A DNA stretch of 35,850 nucleotides from Cymbomonas tetramitiformis (GCA_001247695.2 LGRX02034563.1:1-35850); one strand, 5' to 3'; shown: positions 28,301-35,850, counted from the first letter of the stretch. Program-made: numbers and translations. Notes: generated from the sequence alone by a model not told the origin.

Positions 28301-31300
28301 ATTCTGAAGCAAGTAACAGCCGGGGACGCCTTTGACGTCGTACGACGGTGTGGCAATGATGGTTTGAAGGCTTTCAGGAAACTGAAGTGCAGGGTGGAGC
28401 CGCAGTTGTTTGGCCAACTCGCGGGTTCAATGAAGAGGTTGTGCAAGCTGACCGTGAACGTGAATGAGGACCCGGTGAAGCAGTTGGGTTATTTTGGTGA
28501 CGTAATGAGTTCTGTGGCCAACTACGGGGGTGCGAGGCTTGATCCTACGACTGTGGAGGTGCTTGTGACAGCAATGGCAGTTACTGCTATGCCTTTGGAG
28601 TATTCGCAGGTTGGCGCGGATATCAGCAAGGAACGACGTCCTTCCTTTGATATGCTCGTGCAGAGGGTTGAGTATTTTTTTGTGAACGTGGTGCAACAAT
28701 CTTTGGTTCCTTCATCGGGTATAGTGGGGGCTACTGTGGACGAGGAGACTGATGTTGTGGCGAGAGCTCTGGTTGCGGACAGAAGAAGGCAGAGTGAGGA
28801 GAAGAAGGTTAATGACGGAAAGAAACTGATATGTCCTACGTGCTCTGGTGTTCATTCTGCTGAGAAGTGCTGGATAGTGAACCCGGCGGGTATGGAGGAG
28901 TTCATCAAGCTTAATCCTGCTAAGGAAAAAGCGGTGCGTGAGAATTATGCGCGGAGACTCAAGAAAATCGCGGCGAAGAAGATACCTGACGCAGCAGCAG
29001 CAACGGTGGCGGAGGCGACTTCAACGAGTTCAGTGAGGCAGCGACGTACAGAAGTGTCTGCAGAGGAGCTGTGGAGCTTGGAGAATCATGAGGAAGTTCC
29101 TGTAGCCTGTCCAGTTGTTTCTACAGTGGCAGACCAGAAGGTGATATACACTGGTGAGGTGTTGGAGGACGCCTGGGTGTACGGTGTGTTCAATCGAGAC
29201 GAGGAGGACGACGCACGCGTGCAGGAGGAGTACTCTTTACAGGTTCCAGGAGGAGACCTGTGTGCAGCGACTGTGGGGAACTCGGACAGAGAACTCTACT
29301 TTGACCGCATGGCGACGAAGTCTATTTTTAATGACTTGTCTATGTTTGAGGGCGCTCGGGTGAATGCGTCAGAAGTTGTGTCGTTCAAAGTCATGGTTGG
29401 GGAGGTGACGACGTCTCGCGGAGGAGGCCGAGGAGCTATTACCTTGTGGAATCGTGTGACGCAGAAGGCTGACGTGCTGAAGGTGGAGGCGCAGTACGTG
29501 TCTGAGTCGCCTTTTAACCTTGTGTCCGCCGTGAGTCTGGAGGACAAGTTCGGCTTGTATGCTCAGTTCGGGGACCGTGTACTGAAGGACAAGGAGAACT
29601 TACGTGAGTACGACGTGCACAAAAAGGGGAACGTTTATGTTTTACCCAAGGTCATCGTGGAGACTGCGCTGCCGGGCGTGGAGTGCGACAAGAAGGAGAA
29701 CTGTCCGGCGAGGGACAAGTGCAATTGGAAGTTCGTTGAGTTCCAGAAGTGGAACGAAGAGAAGGGGCCCTTTCATCTGGATATGTTTGCTGACAAGCAC
29801 AATCGTCAAGTGAGCGAGTTCTATTCTATGGTGAACTCCGTGTTTCTTCATTGTCTTACGGGACGGAGCTTCTGGGGTAATCCACCGTACGACGATATCT
29901 TCATTGAGAAACTGCTGACAAAGATACTCATGGACTTTCCTAAGGACCCCGTGAACATGAAGTTTATGCTGGTGTTGCCTTACAAGCCGAATGCTACGTG
30001 GTGGAGGCTAACTACGAAGTTTAAGGAGCTGCACGTGTACTCGATGGGCAGTGTGATATTTTCTGCGAGAACAGACCAATGCTACAACGTGTCTGAGTTG
30101 GTGGAGTCGGAGCCTGGTCATGTATTCATCCAGGGGACTCCGTGGCCTGTTGTCGTGTTGTATCTGGATCAGTTTGTTGTGCCGAGAGTGGACGCGAAGG
30201 TCGTCGCTCACATCAGGTTGGGTCACACGTGTGACAAGTATATTACAGCCATGGACCTTCAAGGGGTGGACCTTGGTGTGAACTCTGAGGAGTTGAGGAA
30301 CAGCAGTGTACTGAGTTGTTCGGTGAATTGTATGGCGTGCCAGGTGGCGGCACCGAAGAGGCCATCGCAGACGACGGATAGGGGAAGGGTCCCGAAGTCT
30401 GTACGGAAGGTGGTGGAGAAGAGGCAAGTGTCCGTCAAAATGGGGCAGTTGACGTTCACTGATCATGGTGGACCGTTCGTGACATCTACCAAAGGTTATC
30501 GTGGGTACACTATTCACGTGGATGACTACTCTGACGTGTGTCACTTCTATGTCTGGAAACAGAAGTTGGAGTACGTGGACGCTCAGGAGGACTATCGTCA
30601 GATGGTGAGGGCAACTGGGCAAGTGTTTCTCGAGGAGGAGACTCGTGTTGAACAGGTGGTGTACGATCTGGACGTGCTGGTATTGCACTCTGACAATGAC
30701 TCAACCATCGTGTCTGGGAAGACGAAGAAGTACTGTGAGGACAATGCTATCGTGCAGAGGACGACGTCACCGTACTTGCACGAGAACAATGCCAGGGCGG
30801 AGACCATGAGCAAGTTCCTGCAGACGAAGGCGAGGGCTATGCTGGCGACTGTTGGTTTGCATGCGACTATGTGGCCTTTGGCTTTGAGGCACGTTGTGTT
30901 TCTGATCAATCGACTGTGCAAGGTTGGGTTGGGTATGCAGTCTAGTTTGCAGATGCTGAACCAGAAGTACGATCTGTCTGTGCTGCGAGTGTTTGGGTGT
31001 CGTGCTTATGTTGTCATCGACGCGAGCCTGCGTTCGAAACTGGCGGATCGAGCTACTCCTCTGATCTACGTGGGACACGAAGAGCGATCAACAGCTTATC
31101 TGCTTTACAGCCAGGACAAGGAGAAGGTGGTCAGAAGTGGTATGTTGCGGTTCGACGAGCGCGTCGATAAGTATGGACAGTTGGTGATGTCCTGGGATCC
31201 CTCTATGTTGACACCTTTGAAGTCGTTATATGACTGCGAGTCTCTGGATGGAAAGTTCGTTTCAGCCTTCGTCGGAGCAGCGACAATTATACCGGATTTG

Positions 31301-34300
31301 CGTGCCTACGTGGAGGTGAAGGGTGATGAGTTCACTGGTGTAGTGAAGCTGAAGAGTGCGGGTACAAGATCTTTTTGGACACCGGTGAGTGTGTTTCTGG
31401 AAGCACGGGTGGAGCATCTTGTGTTGCTGTTTGAGTATTGCGAGCAACTGACAGTGAATTCATTTTATCCTCTGTTTGAGAAGGTGCAAGTGCAGCAGTC
31501 AGGAGGAGGTGAATGGGAGGTAGCAGTGGTGTGTGCTACGGCACGGGAGGACCATGTATTGCCGTACCAGGTGATATTGGAGCGTCATGCTGGAGTGAGT
31601 GGCTCAGCAATTGATGTGGGTGAGGCGCGTGTGAGGTTTGAGACTCGTCATGTTGCTCTGGCGGCTAAGGAGGAGAAACTGACGGGGTTGCCTGTTGGAG
31701 TGACGGAGCCGAAAGGTTGGGTTCAGCTGGTGAATGGACCTGACTCAGTGCAGTGGCAGGAGTCAGACCACAAGGAGGAGTGCGCTCGCATCGACGTGAA
31801 GCAGGCAATCTTGCCGGTGGAGACGGTACCTGCTGGTGAGAAGGTTATGCGCATGGTGGTTGTGTGCAAAGCGAAGTTGGACTCTGCAGGGGCGCTGACC
31901 GAGAGGAAGACAAGGTGGGTGGTATGCGGTAATGGTCAGCAGCACGGGGTGCACTATGAGGACGTGTATGCACCGTGTACTCAGCTGTCAACTTTGAGAA
32001 TTCTTATTCAGCTCAGTTTGGTGTTGGGACTGGCGGCCTTTTCTTTGGACGTCATCACGTGCTTTCTGAACGGAGAGCTGGACGTTGACACTCCAATGTA
32101 CGTCAGTTGGCCTAATGCACGGACGGTACGGGGTGTACTGTATGGAATTCTGTAGAAGAGTGTGTACGGGTTGAAGCAGGCACCGCGCATCTGGTACAAG
32201 ACGAGCAAGGAGTTTTTGTTGGCTTATGACCACAGGCTTCGGGTGTCCAACATTGACCCGTGTCTGTTTTACATCTGGCAGCCTGGTACTCTGGTGGTGT
32301 TTGTGTACGTGCACGTGGACGATTACACTGTGTTCACTTCATCGGTGGAGTGGAAGGTGGAATTCTTCAGAGTATTCAGTGAGAAATGGCCTAGTAAGGA
32401 CAAAGGACCGTTGGTGGAGTTGCTGGGAATGAGTATGACTTTCAGGGACTTTGGCCTGGTCAGAGAATGTGGAATCAGTCAGGTTGGGCTTATTCAGCGC
32501 ATGCTGGAGAGGTATGCAATGCAGGACTGTAATCCCTGTATGACACCTATGGAGCCCAGACTGTCTTTGATGCCTGTGGACTCGGAGGAGAAGTTGGAGA
32601 AGCTTCCTTATGTGAATGTGGTGATGGAATTGATGTGGCTGGCACGTTGCTCACGGCCTGATATTCTAACAGCGGTCTGTTATCAGGCCAGGTTCTCTCA
32701 CGGCTACGGGCAGGAGCATTGGCAGCATTTGAAGCGTGTGTTGAGATATTTGAAGGGAACTCTTCATGCTTGTCTGACTATGCAGTGCAATTCGCCAGCG
32801 TCACTGACTGCAGAGTTGATAGTGACAGCTTATACAGACGCGGACCATGCAGCAGACAAAGTGACCAGACGCTCTGTTACAGGTTCACTGGTGCGACTGA
32901 ATGGAAGCACTGTTATGTATTTGTCGAAATTGCAGAAGACAGTTGCAGTCAGCACAACAGAGGCAGAATTGATAGCGTTGTCAGAATGTGCACGGGACGT
33001 TGAGTATGTTGTCAATCTACTAACTGAGTTTTCACCTGTCAAACAGCCTGTTACAATTCATGGGGACAATCATGCCTCTGTGGCACAGGCAGAGAATGTT
33101 CTGAACAATGCAGCGACACGTCATGTGGCAGTGAGGAATCGATATGTGGCAAAGTTGGTAGAGCTGGGCAGAATTGTCATTGCAAAAGTGCCCACGCAGG
33201 AGATTTTGGCAGACTTCTTTACCAAAAGTCTGGCTTTGGATCGTTTTCAGGTACTCAGTGGTGTGGTATTGCGATATTTCCGAAGAGCATGAGTAAGGAG
33301 GAGTAGGAAAACAGTAGACTCTCATGCAGTGTTAAACAATGTTGGCTCAAAATGACAAATTATGACAAATGATGATAGTATGACAATATGACAGTATTGT
33401 CAGAGTATAGTACTGAGTGTATATGTAGACAGAGCAATGATGACAAGCAGACTGCAGCAGAGTCAGCAGATCAATTCAAAATGTAAATAGTATCTGGTTA
33501 CAGAACACAAGAGTACTAGTACGAGTACAAGAGCTATGACTGAGTAACAGTAAGCTGAGGGCGGGAACACAACTGAGTGATAAAAGCATTGTGTGTAACT
33601 CAAAACACTTCTATCAGATTTAATATGATTCAACTGTGTGTGTGTGTGTGAGTTCGTACACATTCTACTAGTTATATGCCTGAGTATAGGAACTAAGTAG
33701 AAGTTGATTATCCTACTGCTCCCCCGTGGGGACCGTCCGATTTGCACTGCTCCCCCGTGGGGATTGTCCGATTTGCACTGCTCCCCCGTGGGGAGCGCCC
33801 GATGGAGTGACCACAGAACCCCACGAGATCCTCATCGCGGCTCCGCGCGGTTATGCTGGCCCGAGGCGGCTGCCACAGCAGAGCCCCGCCTGCCGAGAGC
33901 CCCGCCTGCCGAGAGGCTCGCGCGGCGCACCTGCCGAGGGAGTCGGAGCCTTTCAATCAATGGCGGGGACCGTGGGTCTGCAGGTGATGGACACTCTGAA
34001 GCTACCTAAGCACGTGGCCGGCAAGAGCCACGGGTGGGATGCCAACGGCGCCCTCGGGTTCCTCGACCGGGCTTTGACCTGGCTCCGGGAGGCCATTGCC
34101 GATCACCAGCGCGGTCCCTCTGCATCGTGCGTGTTTCCCCTGACCTCCCCACCACCACCACCGTGCATGCGCGCGTGCAGCAAGGAAGAGGCGCGCGGCG
34201 AGGAGGAGGCGCGCGGCGAGGAAGCTGCGATTCTTGCGGGCAGGAGACGGGAGCGATGCCGGCATGCGTGTACCGCATGAGCAGCGGCGAGGTCCTTGCC

Positions 34301-34485
34301 ACCGAACTACAGCATCCTTGTAGAAACTGGGGACGCTGAGGAGACCGCGGGCATGCCATGCGCAGGGGTGCCATGCGATACGTCATGAAGTACGAGCCGC
34401 AGACGACGCCAGGGGTCATCGCTCTCGTCCACGACCCATCCATACCGCCATTCGCACCCACTCACCTGTTATCCCACAAGAGCGA
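22313..34485 (+). CDS. DXO: DXO/Rai1-family RNA decapping and 5'-end quality-control enzyme, split gene
   Basis: This family removes incomplete or NAD caps and degrades faulty RNAs. Exons: 22313-22493 (PEEIGRLE, PLPIDLNEG), 22587-22713 (QGLLLEEKIEELSKANFVSW), 22743-22927, 22984-23096 (IAKLLCTPW), 23603-23705 (GFSFEEKLC), 26180-26235 (GGEVDC), 26442-26505 (YMELKTTR), 27101-27217 (KLIKWWAQSF, LVGFRD), 33984-34126 (SHGWDANGALGFLDRAL) and 34366-34485 (MRYVMKYEP). Catalytic motifs GxxxE, ExD, ExK and KWWAQ are all present. Phases agree at each joined boundary. One short exon between 23705 and 26180 is not found, and the last exon may run past 34485. A Copia element occupies the intron 27218-33983. 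ATG 22313 is the first plausible start. Confidence 0.92.
23196..23363 (+). repeat. about 60-bp tandem repeat, three copies
   Basis: Three copies of a unit with ggataccttaacgtacgagt followed by ttgtgtagactc and ctacatatt. They lie in the DXO intron after the exon ending at 23096. Confidence 0.92.
23757..23875 (+). repeat. short imperfect direct duplication
   Basis: cccgggaaatgtcgccgttc followed by ctagctggcatc recurs about 80 bp later as cccggaaaatatgtcggctc followed by ctagttggcatc. It is in a DXO intron. Confidence 0.6.
24095..24510 (+). repeat. about 60-bp minisatellite in DXO intron
   Basis: Seven to eight diverged copies of a unit combining tgctgaatgtgtgcaaccca, ccccatttatctgctgtggc and cgagtgtgcgctgcagggcc. 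A lone related copy reappears at about 25345-25410. Confidence 0.88.
24543..24950 (+). repeat. degenerate direct duplication of about 175 bp
   Basis: Two segments share aacggggac(a/g)gcc(a/g)c, tggttgtccctg/tggtccctgtgg, gggcactgcctc and gagagc near equal spacing (first about 24565-24700, second about 24800-24930). They appear to be an old duplication. No protein family is evident. Confidence 0.6.
25484..25956. mobile_element. fold-back MITE, Tc1/mariner-like (TA flanks)
   Basis: A 473-bp near-perfect inverted repeat. The left arm is 25484-25715 and the right arm 25728-25956, with a 12-nt centre. The tips are ggcatgcatacacaactatc and its complement, flanked by TA on both sides (25482-25483 and 25957-25958), the target duplication of Tc1/mariner and Stowaway-like MITEs. 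It encodes nothing. It lies in a DXO intron between the GFSFE and GGEVDC exons, and its transcript would form a long double-stranded hairpin. Confidence 0.88.
26784..27080 (+). pseudogene. degenerate echoes of the KWW exon
   Basis: Before the true exon at 27101 there are three partial lookalikes: at about 26784 (ttgatcatgcag ... gagaagctggtcaag), about 26937 (acagatccgataagctaatg, aagtcgttggca) and about 27025 (aatgttgattgagtggtggg). Each matches parts of the exon's cagatcatgcg ... gataagctgatcaagtggtg. They look like decayed tandem copies of the exon start. Confidence 0.5.
27270..27674 (+). repeat. 5' LTR of Copia element
   Basis: It begins TAGGAAAAC and ends TTATCCTA, so the tips are the inverted pair TAGGA/TCCTA and not TG/CA. 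Inside is a cluster of atgaca repeats and the palindrome tgacagtactgtca near 27353, good candidates for regulatory sites. A (gt)n run sits near 27600 and gagtatatag near 27648. Confidence 0.95.
27675..27685 (+). other. primer-binding site, initiator tRNA-Met anticodon arm
   Basis: ggttatgggcc directly follows the 5' LTR. It is complementary to the anticodon stem-loop of eukaryotic initiator tRNA-Met, which fits the half-tRNA primer known from Drosophila copia. Confidence 0.8.
27722..32155 (+). CDS. Copia Gag-Pol polyprotein, N-terminal part to an in-frame TAG
   Basis: Start ATG 27722; 1477 residues. Seen in order: Gag (TGTERNQYESWVQFKTQF) with a shortened zinc knuckle CPTCSGVHSAEKC; a protease-like region whose active site reads YFDRMATKS where DSGA is usual; an extra module with FHLDMFADKHNRQ, FWGNPPYDD and LVLPYKPNATWW at about residues 680-765; the HHCC zinc region (HIRLGH to CMAC); an integrase core with DHGG, HSDNDS and NARAE; a diverged linker; and the RT start (SLDVITCFLNGELD). 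A TAG at 32153 stops it just before the RT box that continues in the same frame. The extra NPPY module is not a normal Copia part. The TAG probably inactivates this copy unless it is read through. Confidence 0.93.
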   Translation: MADAGVSERKYPTRESQLQELVEQQAAFMRSMAETIKVLSAEKKEPVKSIDHKETESGVMSFANAQKTVQCVVKLLGTTKYTGTERNQYESWVQFKTQFESAVSFYLELLELVCDYQVSDIADIRGLNLFTPKSGGDSKLTAEEKPSSRAGDKPSSRAEEGDNDAENDEFFEDGASFITVPCSASVASTILSAILKQVTAGDAFDVVRRCGNDGLKAFRKLKCRVEPQLFGQLAGSMKRLCKLTVNVNEDPVKQLGYFGDVMSSVANYGGARLDPTTVEVLVTAMAVTAMPLEYSQVGADISKERRPSFDMLVQRVEYFFVNVVQQSLVPSSGIVGATVDEETDVVARALVADRRRQSEEKKVNDGKKLICPTCSGVHSAEKCWIVNPAGMEEFIKLNPAKEKAVRENYARRLKKIAAKKIPDAAAATVAEATSTSSVRQRRTEVSAEELWSLENHEEVPVACPVVSTVADQKVIYTGEVLEDAWVYGVFNRDEEDDARVQEEYSLQVPGGDLCAATVGNSDRELYFDRMATKSIFNDLSMFEGARVNASEVVSFKVMVGEVTTSRGGGRGAITLWNRVTQKADVLKVEAQYVSESPFNLVSAVSLEDKFGLYAQFGDRVLKDKENLREYDVHKKGNVYVLPKVIVETALPGVECDKKENCPARDKCNWKFVEFQKWNEEKGPFHLDMFADKHNRQVSEFYSMVNSVFLHCLTGRSFWGNPPYDDIFIEKLLTKILMDFPKDPVNMKFMLVLPYKPNATWWRLTTKFKELHVYSMGSVIFSARTDQCYNVSELVESEPGHVFIQGTPWPVVVLYLDQFVVPRVDAKVVAHIRLGHTCDKYITAMDLQGVDLGVNSEELRNSSVLSCSVNCMACQVAAPKRPSQTTDRGRVPKSVRKVVEKRQVSVKMGQLTFTDHGGPFVTSTKGYRGYTIHVDDYSDVCHFYVWKQKLEYVDAQEDYRQMVRATGQVFLEEETRVEQVVYDLDVLVLHSDNDSTIVSGKTKKYCEDNAIVQRTTSPYLHENNARAETMSKFLQTKARAMLATVGLHATMWPLALRHVVFLINRLCKVGLGMQSSLQMLNQKYDLSVLRVFGCRAYVVIDASLRSKLADRATPLIYVGHEERSTAYLLYSQDKEKVVRSGMLRFDERVDKYGQLVMSWDPSMLTPLKSLYDCESLDGKFVSAFVGAATIIPDLRAYVEVKGDEFTGVVKLKSAGTRSFWTPVSVFLEARVEHLVLLFEYCEQLTVNSFYPLFEKVQVQQSGGGEWEVAVVCATAREDHVLPYQVILERHAGVSGSAIDVGEARVRFETRHVALAAKEEKLTGLPVGVTEPKGWVQLVNGPDSVQWQESDHKEECARIDVKQAILPVETVPAGEKVMRMVVVCKAKLDSAGALTERKTRWVVCGNGQQHGVHYEDVYAPCTQLSTLRILIQLSLVLGLAAFSLDVITCFLNGELDVDTPMYVSWPNARTVRGVLYGIL
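32156..33292 (+). CDS. Copia Pol, reverse transcriptase C-terminal part and RNase H
   Basis: This continues the same frame after the TAG: KSVYGLKQAPRIWYK, the catalytic VHVDDYTV, LLGMSM, then RNase H with TAYTDADHAADK, RRSVTGSLV, STTEAELIALSE, HGDNHAS and the terminal DFFTKSL typical of Copia. The TGA stop at 33290 is followed by a purine-rich tract and the 3' LTR. There is no independent start signal at the beginning (an ATG-less junction), so this is the second half of one polyprotein broken by a nonsense codon and not a separate gene. Confidence 0.93.
   Translation, partial: KSVYGLKQAPRIWYKTSKEFLLAYDHRLRVSNIDPCLFYIWQPGTLVVFVYVHVDDYTVFTSSVEWKVEFFRVFSEKWPSKDKGPLVELLGMSMTFRDFGLVRECGISQVGLIQRMLERYAMQDCNPCMTPMEPRLSLMPVDSEEKLEKLPYVNVVMELMWLARCSRPDILTAVCYQARFSHGYGQEHWQHLKRVLRYLKGTLHACLTMQCNSPASLTAELIVTAYTDADHAADKVTRRSVTGSLVRLNGSTVMYLSKLQKTVAVSTTEAELIALSECARDVEYVVNLLTEFSPVKQPVTIHGDNHASVAQAENVLNNAATRHVAVRNRYVAKLVELGRIVIAKVPTQEILADFFTKSLALDRFQVLSGVVLRYFRRA
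33295..33303 (+). other. polypurine tract
   Basis: The purine run aaggaggag abuts the 3' LTR (preceded by agt at the end of the coding region). It would prime plus-strand DNA synthesis. Confidence 0.75.
33304..33715 (+). repeat. 3' LTR of Copia element
   Basis: Begins TAGGAAAAC and ends TTATCCTA. It differs from the 5' LTR at about half a dozen bases, in the length of the (gt)n run and in a small indel near the right end. Confidence 0.95.
33716..33801 (+). repeat. 31-bp minisatellite interrupted by the Copia insertion
   Basis: Nearly three copies of a unit reading ctgctcccccgtggggaccg then tccgatttgca. The piece ccgtccgatttgcactgct just left of the 5' LTR belongs to the same array, so the element entered it at CTGCT. 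Confidence 0.9.
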
Positions 34486-34832
34486 GGTGGCGCTGCCTCC
34501 AGGTGGGCCTTGCAGGCCCCCTTCATGCCACACGGATCCTCGAGGAGGGGGGGTCAAGATGGCGTACCACGCAATGCCGGTGGTCCGAATGAAAAGCCTC
34601 CGCAGGGGCCCCCGGTTGTCAACAAGAAGCTTACTAGCGGAAGGGCCCTGCAAAGCCAATCAGAAGTTTCCAGCGGAAACGGGAGGGGATGCGGTGACAA
34701 TAAGAGGCTTCCATAGGGGGGCATAATGCTGGCAGCATGCCCTAGACACCGCCATGAGCTTATGTGGCAGCACTTAAGAGGGGTCTAACTTTTTTATGCG
34801 TTGGTGTGTTCCGTCTGACTTGGGCTTTCCAG
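34486..34832. other. stretch without a clear gene
   Basis: This is the 3' flank or last intron of the DXO gene. The frame of its last assigned exon stays open to 34726, so a longer C terminus is possible. No poly(A) signal stands out. Confidence 0.4.
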
Positions 34833-35578
34833 ACGGCATCGTGGCCTCTGAAAGCAAAGATGACACAATGATTGCGAGGTTGCCGCATGATGGAGGCGGC
34901 AAGGGCGACCTAGAGGTGCGGCGACTTCTAGCCCTATGTCGGGACATGATCGGGTCGACTTCTACCGGTTTATTTAGTTTTGTGTTTACTTCATCCTGGC
35001 TTTCCACCAGACACGGTTGCGGTGTGTCCGGTGAATGCCGCGTCGGTGAAGAAGGTGCTGGGCCATGGGCATGGTGGTTGCAGGGGCACGTGAATGTGGG
35101 TGATGGAGCCACAGGTGTGGCAGCAGTGGTACCCGAAGGTGCTACCAGAAATAAAAAGAGAGACAGAGAAGAGCTCGGTGAATCTGAATGAATTGGCCGA
35201 TATTGGACATGGTCTCCTTCCTTAAAGTATTTTGAAATTTTAGGTATGATGGCTTGGAAGTGTTACCGTGAGAATGAAAGTGAAATATGTGCGATTCAAG
35301 GCACCAAGATATTGAAGTGGGCGGGCAGCGCCCAAGAGAAGGGAGCCACAATAACGTCCAATGGTGATGGAGAAAACCACGGGCGCCACAGTGAATATAT
35401 GCATTATTATTGAGGGGCCATTGGGAGATGTCACTCAGCAGTTGACGCAATTGTTAGACCATGTTGGCTATGGTGAATTGACGAGAACAGAGAGCAAGCA
35501 CACGCTGTTGAGGTGGAAAGTTCAGCTCAAGGCCCATATTAAAGAAGAAGAAAGAGAGGCATCCCTTGTAAGGTGTAG
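34833..35578 (+). CDS. candidate exons of an unrecognised gene
   Basis: Pieces with protein-like composition and fair splice sites: 34833-34915 (GIVASESKDDTMIARLPHDG, after tttccag and before GTGCGG); 35103-35211, starting ATG (MEPQVWQQWYPKVLPEIKRE, then SVNLNELADIGHG); 35244-35413, after a possible 32-nt intron with matching phase (MMAWKCYRENESEICAIQGT); and, in another frame, 35361-35578 (GPLGDVTQQLTQLLDHVGYG, KAHIKEEEREASLV), ending at a GTGTAG donor. The last two overlap in different frames, so they cannot both be right. I recognise no family. The gene would run off the right edge. Confidence 0.35.
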
Positions 35579-35593
35579 AGTGCAATTTCACAT

Positions 35594-35680
35594 GTGTGTA
35601 TGCTTATCCTTGCGACTCCTTTGGCACCCCGAAGCCACAGGAGACTGCACTATGTACCCACGCCGGGGATCAAAGGATTC
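35594..35680 (+). repeat. dispersed repeat, copy 2
   Basis: tgcttatccttgcgactcct then ttggcaccccgaagccacag matches the segment at 6408-6450, with about 14 extra bases here. See the copy at 6390-6483. Confidence 0.75.
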
Positions 35681-35850
35681 AGCACACACTTCGGGACACT
35701 CATCCGGATTCTCCGGAGCTCACTTGTGAAGAATGGGACCCCCTAAGCCTCGCTGAGCCACCCGAGCTCCTCTGCATCTGCACCGCCCGCGCACTGCCAC
35801 CTTGTGCCTGAAGCCGGTTCATCCCTGCCCCCCAAGCTGCGCGAGCCATA

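Larger units (their letters stand above)
27270..33715 (+). mobile_element. Ty1/Copia LTR retrotransposon inside a DXO intron
   Basis: A 6,446-bp element with LTRs of 405 and 412 bp, flanked by a 5-bp target duplication CTGCT (27265-27269 and 33716-33720). Gag, protease, integrase, reverse transcriptase and RNase H occur in Copia order in one frame, interrupted by one TAG. The LTRs differ by only a handful of substitutions and a few short indels, so the insertion is fairly young. It lies in the same orientation as the DXO gene, between the KWWAQ exon and the SHGWD exon, within a 31-bp minisatellite. Confidence 0.96.

Noticed and set aside
34244..34339. Frame PACVYRMSSGEVLATEL as a DXO exon
   Set aside because: It fits neither the phase of the preceding exon nor the family length. 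The exon at 34366 fits both. It may be another decayed exon copy.

Overview
The window is eukaryotic nuclear DNA. Conserved proteins can be read only by joining short exons across GT-AG introns, and two retrotransposons are present. A tyrosine-recombinase retrotransposon of the PAT/TOC/Kangaroo kind, a Copia element and many GC-rich minisatellites suggest a unicellular alga, perhaps of the green lineage. That placement is inference; nothing here fixes the species.

Three host genes could be rebuilt exon by exon, with reading phases agreeing at nearly every junction. (1) A plus-strand SpoU/TrmH-family RNA 2'-O-methyltransferase, 1847-6242, has six exons and minisatellites in two introns. (2) A minus-strand TBC-domain Rab GTPase-activating protein, 20586 down to 15049, has ten exons and minisatellites in most introns. 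(3) A plus-strand DXO/Rai1-family RNA decapping and 5'-end quality-control enzyme, 22313 to about 34485, has at least ten exons. One of its introns holds a complete 6.4-kb Copia element, and another stretch of intron holds a near-perfect fold-back MITE. Weaker candidate exons lie at 224-748, 8312-8716 and 34833-35578.

Layout: 1-1846, candidate exons of an unknown gene; 1847-6242, SpoU gene with 36-, 15-, 31- and 30-bp arrays; 6243-8854, mostly anonymous DNA with one small candidate gene; 8855-14545, a 42-bp minisatellite split by the 5.3-kb tyrosine-recombinase retrotransposon (9003-14298); 15049-20586, TBC gene; 20587-22312, probable shared upstream region of the divergent TBC and DXO genes; 22313-34485, DXO gene with repeats, MITE and Copia (27270-33715); 34486-35850, candidate exons and a dispersed repeat.

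The most unusual signals are these. The tyrosine-recombinase element carries a Tudor-like domain between RNase H and the recombinase. Both retrotransposons carry a related NPPW/NPPY module, which in the Copia polyprotein sits unexpectedly between protease and integrase. Both elements landed inside minisatellites. In the TBC gene a tandem repeat has triplicated a 5' splice site.
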